Shown piece by piece: positions 1-4,770 of a stretch of DNA of 5,249 nt. Positions within the stretch are counted from its first letter, which is position 1. The number at the start of each line of letters is the position of its first letter. Where the stretch lies: contig CAUCIO010000158.1 in the NCBI GenBank assembly GCA_958442925.1, forward strand, positions 1 through 5,249. Reading direction: 5' to 3'. Origin of the DNA: an uncultured Clostridium sp. (GTDB lineage: Bacteria > Bacillota > Clostridia > Lachnospirales > Lachnospiraceae). The translations under genes were made by a program, and so were the position numbers. The notes below the pieces were generated by a model. The model ran no database searches, was not told where the DNA came from, and saw only the letters and a list, made by a program, of their open reading frames with translations.

Positions 1-5
1 TTTAT

Positions 6-80
6 GGTGGGTATAGCGCAGTTGGTTAGCGCGCCAGATTGTGGCTCTGGAGGCCTAGGGTTCGAATCCCTATACCCACC
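6..80 (+). tRNA. tRNA-His(GTG)
   Basis: A full cloverleaf can be folded by eye. The acceptor stem pairs 7-13 with 73-79, the anticodon stem CCAGA/TCTGG encloses a loop with anticodon GTG, and the T-loop is TTCGAAT with stem TAGGG/CCCTA. Base G6 can pair with the discriminator C80. This is the G-1:C73 pair that is the identity element of bacterial histidine tRNAs and confirms the assignment. No CCA is encoded after C80, so the end must be added by CCA nucleotidyltransferase. It is the first of three closely spaced tRNA genes, and its promoter lies outside the window. Confidence 0.97.
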
Positions 81-98
81 CTCCCGAATGGGTTTTGT

Positions 99-170
99 TG
101 GGCTATCGCCAAGCGGTAAGGCACAGGACTTTGACTCCTGCATTCGTTGGTTCGAATCCAACTAGCCCAG
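99..170 (+). tRNA. tRNA-Gln(TTG)
   Basis: The acceptor stem TGGGCTA (99-105) pairs exactly with TAGCCCA (163-169), leaving G170 as discriminator. The anticodon stem CAGGA/TCCTG holds a loop with anticodon TTG, and the T-arm is GTTGG-TTCGAAT-CCAAC. The 72-nt length and the weak U1-A72 pair are typical of bacterial glutamine tRNA. It starts 18 bases after tRNA-His with no terminator between them, so the two are probably processed from one transcript. CCA is not encoded. Confidence 0.97.
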
Positions 171-180
171 TTTATATTAT

Positions 181-253
181 GGGGTATTAGCTCAGTCGGT
201 AGAGCACTTGACTTTTAATCAAGTTGTCCGGGGTTCGAATCCCCGATGCCTCA
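181..253 (+). tRNA. tRNA-Lys(TTT)
   Basis: The acceptor stem GGGGTAT (181-187) pairs with ATGCCTC (246-252) using two G-U wobbles, and A253 is the discriminator. The anticodon stem CTTGA/TCAAG encloses loop CTTTTAA with anticodon TTT, and the T-arm is CGGGG-TTCGAAT-CCCCG. It lies 10 bases after tRNA-Gln and is the last member of the His-Gln-Lys cluster, followed at once by a terminator hairpin. CCA is not encoded. Confidence 0.97.
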
Positions 254-264
254 TCCTTGAAAGT

Positions 265-306
265 AAGCGGAAAACCTTTATTTTATAAGGCTTTCCGCTT
301 ATTTTG
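265..306 (+). terminator. Rho-independent terminator of the tRNA cluster
   Basis: A stem of nine pairs (265-273 with 292-300), one A/C mismatch and four more pairs (275-278 with 287-290) closes an 8-nt AT loop. A short ATTTT tract follows. It begins 12 bases after tRNA-Lys, so it most likely ends the tRNA transcript. The U-tract is short, which lowers certainty about efficiency. Confidence 0.75.
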
Positions 307-316
307 ATGTAACGAA

Positions 317-341
317 AAGTAGATTTAAGTAATAAAAAGTA
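317..341. repeat. Three AAGTA repeats at exact 10-bp spacing
   Basis: AAGTA occurs at 317-321, 327-331 and 337-341, so the copies fall on one face of the helix. The outer two belong to a longer match, AAAAGTARAT at 315-324 and 335-344. The tract is A-rich and lies between two terminator hairpins. It could be a protein-binding array, possibly left from a phage attachment region, or chance in A-rich DNA. No function is assigned. Confidence 0.3.
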
Positions 342-370
342 AATGTCTAAAATTGGTCTAATAGGAATAG

Positions 371-403
371 AAAACCCCCAGGGATGCCGCCCTGGGGGTT
401 TTC
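371..403. terminator. Bidirectional perfect hairpin, probable terminator
   Basis: A 13-bp perfect stem pairs 371-383 with 390-402 around the 6-nt loop ATGCCG. The stem runs from an A4/T4 outer end to a G/C-rich core (CCCCCAGGG/CCCTGGGGG), so either strand gives a strong hairpin with a short U-run inside its 3' arm. It is a second barrier after the tRNA terminator and may mark the old edge of the degenerate region. No gene on either strand clearly needs it. Confidence 0.6.
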
Positions 404-451
404 GTGTATGTCCATATTGGACAGCTTGTTTCATTTGCCTACTGGCATTAT

Positions 452-497
452 AGCATATGCGTATTTGAATTACAAGATACGTATATGCTGTTTTTTT
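452..497 (+). terminator. AT-rich hairpin with T7 tract, terminator-like
   Basis: A 13-bp stem (452-464 with 477-489, one G-U wobble) closes a 12-nt loop and is followed by seven T residues at 491-497. This has the form of an intrinsic terminator on the plus strand. The stem is AT-rich, so it is weaker than its length suggests. No intact plus-strand gene precedes it. It may have ended a lost upstream phage gene, or may attenuate reading into the remnant whose Shine-Dalgarno site begins about 18 bases later. Confidence 0.6.
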
Positions 498-527
498 ACC
501 CTAAATCAGAGGAAGGAGGCGAAAAAG

Positions 528-690
528 GTGACACAGCTTGGAAGTAGAGATTGCTCTGGAACGGTATCGCAACGAGATTGAATCATTGAAGCACCGTATG
601 GATGAAGTGCAGAGGAGCGTGGATGCTGTCCACAGTCTGGCCCAGCAGATGGTTGTCCAGACGGCAGAGATTAAGCATCTGAGAAAGTAA
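528..690 (+). pseudogene. Frameshifted remnant of a small phage lysis-module coiled-coil protein
   Basis: A strong GGAGG at 515-519 sits 8 bases before GTG at 528, which opens VTQL and then runs into a stop at 579-581. Removing one G at 539-541 joins VTQL to the frame at 541-690, which reads EVEIALERYRNEIESLKHRM onward and ends with EIKHLRK. The joined product starts like the small MT-x-LE... proteins that I recall beside holins in clostridial phages (XhlA-like or related). It is acidic and basic, heptad-like and fully helical in appearance, with no membrane segment, so the usual C-terminal hydrophobic part of XhlA is missing. An alternative is a short intact gene starting at TTG 538, with AGGTGA at 526-531 as its ribosome site. 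The family assignment is from recall of pattern, so confidence is moderate. Confidence 0.45.
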
Positions 691-720
691 AGAATGAGGT
701 GATCCCATATCTACCTGCAG

Positions 721-882
721 TGGTAGATTCTGGATAACGGAAGATGGTGGTATCTGCGCCCAGGCTGCACCTATCCGGCGGGAGGATTGGAGATTATTGA
801 TATCAAATATTCACATCGAAAAGCGAAAATCCTTGTATTTACAAGGAAAACTGCTATTTATCCAGTAAATATATGGGCATAA
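721..882 (+). pseudogene. Remnant cell-wall-binding repeat of a phage endolysin or similar
   Basis: From TGG at 721 the frame reads W, a TAG stop at 724-726, then ILDNGRWWYLRPGCTYPAGG and LEIID, ending at TAA 880-882. The WWY core, the following xPxxxYPAxG and the EIID turn match the known pattern of choline-binding-type repeats (GW...NGRWWYLNPDGSYPA...W..IDGKWYYF), which anchor amidases and lysozymes to the wall. Differences from the pattern, such as L in place of W after AGG and no aromatic run after IID, look like decay. There is no start codon with a ribosome site, no catalytic domain, and a stop near the front. It lies 30 bases after the coiled-coil remnant on the same strand, the gene order expected of a phage lysis cassette. 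Confidence 0.5.
820..846 (-). terminator. Possible weak terminator downstream of tRNA-Gly
   Basis: CCTTGT (831-836) pairs with ACAAGG (841-846) around ATTT. On the minus strand the hairpin is followed by ATTTTCGCTTTT, an interrupted U-rich run. It is about 40 bases beyond the 3' end of tRNA-Gly and could end its transcript. The six-pair stem is short and it falls inside the phage-like remnant, so it may be accidental. Confidence 0.25.
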
Positions 883-887
883 AAATA

Positions 888-958
888 AGCAGATAACGGG
901 AGTCGAACCCGCCTTTCCAGCTTGGGAAGCTAGCGTTCTACCGATGAACCATATCTGC
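888..958 (-). tRNA. tRNA-Gly(CCC)
   Basis: Read on the minus strand, the acceptor stem GCAGATA pairs with TATCTGC, with U as discriminator, as usual for bacterial glycine tRNA. The anticodon stem CTAGC/GCTGG (one G-U) holds loop TTCCCAA, giving anticodon CCC. The T-arm is GCGGG-TTCGACT-CCCGT, with one G-U wobble in the stem. The gene is 71 nt with no encoded CCA. It stands alone, on the strand opposite to the His-Gln-Lys cluster, and reads GGG codons. The phage-like debris begins five bases past its 3' end, suggesting past use as an integration site. Confidence 0.95.
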
Positions 959-966
959 ATGTTATT

Positions 967-994
967 AGTATAGCACAATTTTGCGGTAATTCAA
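967..994 (-). promoter_or_regulatory. Sigma-70 type promoter of tRNA-Gly
   Basis: On the minus strand TTGAAT (989-994) is followed after 16 bases by TATACT (967-972), and the tRNA begins 8 bases beyond the -10 box. Box quality, spacing and position all fit a housekeeping promoter dedicated to this tRNA. Confidence 0.7.
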
Positions 995-1018
995 GAGGAA
1001 GAAGTGGTGTGTCACCAG

Positions 1019-1077
1019 AAAAAAAGAAGAGAAAGCTTCCATGCTTCACTGAGAAGGCTGGAAATTTTCTCTTCTTT
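1019..1077 (-). terminator. Rho-independent terminator of the purine permease gene
   Basis: A perfect 12-bp stem pairs 1023-1034 with 1066-1077. Inside it smaller helices can form (1037-1040 with 1060-1063, and 1044-1047 with 1053-1056). On the minus strand the hairpin ends in a run of seven U (complement of A 1019-1025). It lies about 50 bases after the permease stop codon and separates that gene from the tRNA-Gly promoter. Confidence 0.85.
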
Positions 1078-1124
1078 CCTTTTATTAAGACTTTATTAGA
1101 TCCGGCATAGCGCGGCCGGCGATG

Positions 1125-2489
1125 CTACAGGAATATGTATTTCAAAATGAACAGCACGGCCAGAACATACATCAGAGGAGTATTGTCCTTTGCCTTTCCT
1201 GTGAGCAGGTGGAGCAGCACATAGGAGATAACGCCCATGGAGATTCCTTCAGAAATGGAATACATAAAGGGCATTGCGATGACAGCGATAAAGGCTGGAA
1301 TAGCCTCTGTCAGGTTATCCCACTGAATTTTTACAACCTGCTGCATCATCAGGAATCCCACTACAATCAGCGCCGGGGCAGTGGCAAAGGACGGGATAGC
1401 CAGAAATATCGGTGATAAGAATAGCGATATCAGGAACAGGATGCCAGCTGTTACAGAGGTAAGGCCCGTTCTGCCGCCTTCTGCGATACCGGAGGAAGAC
1501 TCTACGAAAGTTGTGATAGTGGAAGTTCCAAGGGCAGCCCCAAGAGTCGTTCCCACTGCATCTGCAAACAGGGCGCTTCTGATTTTTGGAAGCCTGCCCT
1601 TTTCATCCAGCATATCTGCCTTGGAAGCACAGCCGATTAAGGTTCCCAGGGTATCGAACATATCCACAAACAGGAACGCAAAAATGACTACTGCGAAATT
1701 TAAGGTTCCTACAATAGAAAAATCCATCTTCATGAAAGTAGGAGAGACAGAGGACGGCATGGAGATAATGCCGCTTGGAAAGAGGCTGTAAAAGCCTGCT
1801 TCAGGGTTGGGCACATAAAGGCCGGCTGCCTGGCAGAGCATTCCAAGTACCCAGGTGGCCAGAATACCAATCAGAATATTTCCCTTTACCCGTTTGATCA
1901 GAAGCACAGAGGTGATGATGATTCCAATAAGCGCTAAAAGCACAGTAATGCCTTCTGAGGAGAAGGTTCCGGCATCCATAGAGCCGCGAAAGGAAAACAG
2001 GCTCACAAGGGTAGAGGAAGCTACCACAATGTGTGCATTCTGAAGACCGATAAAAGTAATGAAAAGGCCGATTCCTACGGCCACAGCTATTTTCAGAGTG
2101 GCAGGAATTGCGTTGAAGAGAGCTTCTCTTACTCTTGTCAGAGAGAGAAGGATGAAAATAATTCCCTCTACAAATACAGCAGTTAATGCTATTTCCCAGC
2201 TGTAGCCCATACTGCCGCAGACTGTGTAGGCGAAATAGGCGTTTAGCCCCATACCGGCAGACAGCACGAAGGGGAGATTGGCCAGAAATGCCATTAAAAA
2301 GGAAGCGACAGCAGATGCCAGAGCAGTAGCTGTAAATACAGCTCCTGGTTCCATTCCCGCGCCGTCTGGGCCCAGCATAGCAGGGTTGACTGCTAAAATA
2401 TAGGCCATGGTCATAAAAGTAGTCACGCCGGCAATGATTTCCGTGCGGACGTCTGTTCCGTGCTCCTTGAGCTTGAAAAAGTGTTCCAT
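1125..2489 (-). CDS. NCS2-family purine/nucleobase permease, AzgA (PbuG-like) branch
   Basis: This is a 454-residue integral membrane protein that most likely imports a purine base (hypoxanthine, guanine or adenine) with protons across the cytoplasmic membrane. The N-terminal AGVTTFMTMAYILAVNP (20-36), SAGMGLNAYFAY (77-88), VDMFDTLGTL (275-284) and the TITTFVESSSGIAEGGRTGL stretch (324-343) are the conserved blocks of the AzgA branch. The last is the TM10 substrate-site motif. Repeated hydrophobic segments to the C-terminus fit the 12-14-helix fold, and the length is normal. The start is supported by AGGAGG nine bases upstream (2499-2504 complement). It is a single-gene unit with its own terminator. 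Which purine is carried cannot be told from the sequence. Uracil or xanthine permeases of the other NCS2 branch are unlikely because these motifs differ. Confidence 0.95.
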   Translation of the reverse strand: MEHFFKLKEHGTDVRTEIIAGVTTFMTMAYILAVNPAMLGPDGAGMEPGAVFTATALASAVASFLMAFLANLPFVLSAGMGLNAYFAYTVCGSMGYSWEIALTAVFVEGIIFILLSLTRVREALFNAIPATLKIAVAVGIGLFITFIGLQNAHIVVASSTLVSLFSFRGSMDAGTFSSEGITVLLALIGIIITSVLLIKRVKGNILIGILATWVLGMLCQAAGLYVPNPEAGFYSLFPSGIISMPSSVSPTFMKMDFSIVGTLNFAVVIFAFLFVDMFDTLGTLIGCASKADMLDEKGRLPKIRSALFADAVGTTLGAALGTSTITTFVESSSGIAEGGRTGLTSVTAGILFLISLFLSPIFLAIPSFATAPALIVVGFLMMQQVVKIQWDNLTEAIPAFIAVIAMPFMYSISEGISMGVISYVLLHLLTGKAKDNTPLMYVLAVLFILKYIFL

Positions 2490-2514
2490 ACTCTTAATCC
2501 TCCTGTGAAAATCC

Positions 2515-2545
2515 CGTATTTTGTGATGAAAATAGAAAAAATACG
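2515..2545. repeat. Inverted repeat in the permease leader
   Basis: CGTATTTT (2515-2522) is the exact reverse complement of AAAATACG (2538-2545), separated by 15 bases. It falls in the expected 5' leader of the permease mRNA, ending about 10 bases before the ribosome site. It could form an AU-rich hairpin or be an operator. It is not a G/C-rich terminator, and no riboswitch fold is evident around it. Confidence 0.4.
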
Positions 2546-2568
2546 ATTTATTAATGGAAACGAGGTCT

Positions 2569-2577
2569 ATTCTAGCA
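2569..2577 (-). promoter_or_regulatory. Extended -10 promoter of the permease gene
   Basis: On the minus strand TGCTAGAAT is an extended -10 element (TGn plus TAGAAT, five of six to consensus). No good -35 box lies 17 bases upstream (TAGGAA there), which is usual for extended -10 promoters. It would give a leader of roughly 70 bases before the start codon. Confidence 0.45.
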
Positions 2578-2618
2578 GACTTCCTTGAAAATTCCTAGGG
2601 AAATCCGGAAAAATGTAG

Positions 2619-2646
2619 TTACAATCAGCTCTGTTTATCGTACAAT
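2619..2646 (+). promoter_or_regulatory. Probable promoter of nth
   Basis: TTACAA (2619-2624), 16 bases, then TACAAT (2641-2646, five of six to the -10 consensus). The -35 box is weak. It lies about 48 bases before the nth start, divergent from the permease promoter. Confidence 0.4.
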
Positions 2647-2693
2647 AACAAAACAGGACAAAATATAAAGACAACATAGGAGGAAGAACTGCT

Positions 2694-3329
2694 ATGACAA
2701 AAGAGGAACTTACGCTGGAAGTGATTGAACGGCTGAAGAAGGAATATCCGTTAGCCGCCTGTACCCTGGATTACAACGACGCCTGGAAGCTGTTAGTCAG
2801 CGTCCGCCTGGCAGCCCAGTGTACGGACGCCAGAGTAAACGTAGTAGTAAAAGATTTGTATGCGAAATTTCCGGATATAGAGGCCCTGGCCAATGCGCCT
2901 GTGGAGGAGATAGAAGCTATTGTAAAGCCCTGCGGGCTGGGAAGAAGCAAGGCCAGGGACATCAGCGCCTGCATGAAGATGCTGAGAGACAGATTTGACA
3001 GCAGAGTACCGGATGATTTTGACGCTCTTTTATCTCTGCCTGGAGTGGGGAGAAAAAGTGCAAATCTGATTATGGGGGATGTGTTTGGAAAGCCTGCCAT
3101 GGTGACAGACACCCACTGTATCCGCCTGGTGAACAGAATTGGCATTGTGGATAGTGTAAAGGATCCGAAAAAGGTCGAGATGGCTTTGTGGAAGTTAGTT
3201 CCGCCAAGGGAGGGAAGTGATTTCTGCCACCGCCTTGTCTATCACGGACGGGATATCTGTACTGCCAGGACAAAGCCTCACTGCGAACGGTGCTGTCTGG
3301 CCGATATCTGCGCCAGAGCAGGAGTCTGA
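2694..3329 (+). CDS. nth: Endonuclease III, DNA glycosylase/AP lyase
   Basis: This 211-residue bifunctional base-excision repair enzyme removes oxidised pyrimidines and cleaves the abasic site. Family hallmarks are all present: AAQCTDARVN with Gln42 (the base-flipping wedge residue in the E. coli enzyme), the helix-hairpin-helix LPGVGRKSAN at 115-124 with catalytic Lys121, and VTDTHCIRLVNR with catalytic Asp139. The C-terminal 4Fe-4S site is formed by Cys189, 197, 200 and 206. Its first loop has seven residues between cysteines, where the classic pattern is C-X6-C-X2-C-X5-C. Length matches the E. coli protein (211). The start is fixed by AGGAGG at 2678-2683, ten bases before ATG. Seventy-six bases separate it from the adaptor gene, with no convincing terminator, so read-through is possible. 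Confidence 0.96.
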   Translation: MTKEELTLEVIERLKKEYPLAACTLDYNDAWKLLVSVRLAAQCTDARVNVVVKDLYAKFPDIEALANAPVEEIEAIVKPCGLGRSKARDISACMKMLRDRFDSRVPDDFDALLSLPGVGRKSANLIMGDVFGKPAMVTDTHCIRLVNRIGIVDSVKDPKKVEMALWKLVPPREGSDFCHRLVYHGRDICTARTKPHCERCCLADICARAGV

Positions 3330-3405
3330 AAGATTTTTATTTTCTGAAGACAAGGGGGTGTCTGCTTCGTTTAAGAATATAAATTGAGAAAGGGCAGGGT
3401 ACAGT

Positions 3406-4770
3406 ATGGAAGATAATAAAAATACTCTTTATCATTCACCAAAAAGCGTGGAAGAGGTGGAGCAGGAGCTGGAGGCTTACATGAATCAGCCCAAGGCGGG
3501 AAAACGCCGCTGTGTTTCTCTGTCCGGGGCAGTTGGAAAAATCAGGGGACAGTCCCGGAAAAAGAAACGCGTGGAAATGATACTGGCTGCAGCCGCAGCC
3601 GCGTGCCTGGCTGTTCGGTGCGCAGCTGGAGGAAATGCTCTGACACAGGTTTCCTCCATGCCTCTTGAGAAAGGGGATGTGGTTTCCAGTCTTTCTCTGA
3701 CAGGGCCGGTTTCTGGAACTGACAGCGCTGACGTGGTTTCCAATCTTCATTCGGAGGTGTTGGAAATCAAGGTGAAGGAGGGCGATCCGGTGGAAAAAGG
3801 GCAGGTTCTGGCGGTGATTGACAGGACAGATGCTCAAAAAGAGGTAGATATCGCTCAGAATACCTACGATCTGGCGGTCAGCGAGTACAATGAAAATTTC
3901 AGAGATACAAAAATCGGCTTCGAGAAGGCCAAACAGGATTACAGCACGGCCAGTCTGAACTATGAGAGAAATAAAACTCTGTTTGAATCCGGAGCTATTT
4001 CTTCGGCTGAGTTTGAGGCGGCAGGCAATGCCCTTTCGGATGCCAGGCGGGCAGTAGAAGGGTATCGAATGGAGAATGGACAGGCAGTTCCGGATGAATC
4101 TTATGAGCTGAAGGTGAAAGCGGCTCAGTTTGAACTGGATCAGAAAAAGAGGGATCTGGAGGATACAGAGGTAAAAAGCCCTATTTCAGGAACCGTTGTC
4201 AGAGTGAATTCCAAGGTGGGGCAGTTTGCTGATAAGCCAGAGGATGAAAAGCCCATGTTTATCATTGAAAATCTGGCTCAGCTGGAGATGGAGCTTCAAA
4301 TCAGCGAGTATTCAGTGGGGGATGTGACGGTAGGGCTTCCGGTAGAGATTACAGCAGATATTTTAGACGGGAAAGCTGTGACAGGAACTGTCACCTCCAT
4401 TTCTCCTACAGGAGAAGAGAAAACAGGAAGCTCCTCCACAGAGAGAGTTGTTCCGACCATTGTATCCATTGACAAGGCGGACAGCGGGCTGATCGCCGGA
4501 ATTACGGCGCGGGCTACTATTGTAACTGAGCGGGCAGAGAGCGTCTTTAAGGTTCCTTCTTCCGCTGTGAGAACAGGAGAGGATGGAAGCAGGCAGATTG
4601 CCGTACTGAAAGAGGGTACGAACATCGTGCATTTTATTTCCGTAGATACGGGAGTGGAGAGTGATTTGGAGACAGAGATTATTCCTGGAGAAGAGGGACT
4701 GACGGAGGGAATGACGCTTCTTCTTTCTCCGGAGGGACTGACAGAGGGAATGGAAGTGGAGCCGGTATGA
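3406..4770 (+). CDS. Membrane-fusion (HlyD/MacA-like) adaptor of an ABC export system
   Basis: This 454-residue protein is the extracytoplasmic adaptor expected to work with the ABC ATPase that follows. In order: a hydrophilic head with a basic end (1-56, RKKKR at 51-55), a short hydrophobic anchor (58-70, MILAAAAAACLAV), a first lipoyl half-motif (117-138, EVLEIKVKEGDPVEKGQVLA), a helical coiled-coil hairpin (about 141-254), the second lipoyl half (VKSPISGTVVRVNSKVGQF, 256-274), a beta-barrel (about 290-375) and a membrane-proximal C-terminal domain. Family members link the transporter to the cell exterior. In a Gram-positive cell there is no outer-membrane channel, and the cargo is unknown. 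The anchor is cut short by Arg71. AGGG at 3396-3399 is six bases before ATG. The stop overlaps the next start as ATGA, showing translational coupling. Confidence 0.9.
   Translation: MEDNKNTLYHSPKSVEEVEQELEAYMNQPKAGKRRCVSLSGAVGKIRGQSRKKKRVEMILAAAAAACLAVRCAAGGNALTQVSSMPLEKGDVVSSLSLTGPVSGTDSADVVSNLHSEVLEIKVKEGDPVEKGQVLAVIDRTDAQKEVDIAQNTYDLAVSEYNENFRDTKIGFEKAKQDYSTASLNYERNKTLFESGAISSAEFEAAGNALSDARRAVEGYRMENGQAVPDESYELKVKAAQFELDQKKRDLEDTEVKSPISGTVVRVNSKVGQFADKPEDEKPMFIIENLAQLEMELQISEYSVGDVTVGLPVEITADILDGKAVTGTVTSISPTGEEKTGSSSTERVVPTIVSIDKADSGLIAGITARATIVTERAESVFKVPSSAVRTGEDGSRQIAVLKEGTNIVHFISVDTGVESDLETEIIPGEEGLTEGMTLLLSPEGLTEGMEVEPV
4693..4752 (+). repeat. Near-identical 21-bp direct repeats at the end of the adaptor gene
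   Basis: Positions 4693-4713 and 4732-4752 differ at one base and both encode EGLTEGM (residues 430-436 and 443-449), 39 bases apart. The 18 bases after each copy are unrelated. The GL-x-EGM motif occurs naturally at this point in the family (GL.EGD/GM.V), so the match may be part convergence and part local duplication. Confidence 0.7.

Noticed and set aside
219..434. 71-codon minus-strand frame ending in RGFEPRTT
   Set aside because: It is antisense to tRNA-Lys and two terminator hairpins. The RGFEPRTT ending is the well-known false translation of a tRNA T-arm.
384..581. 65-codon plus-strand frame starting inside the 371-402 hairpin
   Set aside because: Its start lies in the terminator loop with no ribosome site, and it crosses a second terminator. 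Only its last 17 codons follow a real Shine-Dalgarno site, and those belong to the frameshifted remnant.
733..902. GATAACGGAAG (733-743) resembling GATAACGGGAG (892-902) at the 3' end of tRNA-Gly, as a possible att duplication
   Set aside because: The match is 10 of 11 bases, but the first copy encodes the conserved DNGR of the wall-binding repeat, so coincidence is the simpler explanation.
1122..2043. Three plus-strand frames opposite the permease gene
   Set aside because: They are shadows of the permease coding strand, lack ribosome sites and show no family motifs.
2771..3273. Minus-strand frames opposite nth
   Set aside because: They are shadows of a clearly recognised nth gene, without start signals.
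3346..3368. Small inverted repeat AGACA/TGTCT after nth, considered as a terminator
   Set aside because: The stem has only five pairs and is not followed by a T-run. An operator remains possible but unsupported.
3436..4632. Minus-strand frames opposite the adaptor gene
   Set aside because: Overlapping shadows in several frames; the plus-strand adaptor accounts for the coding signal.
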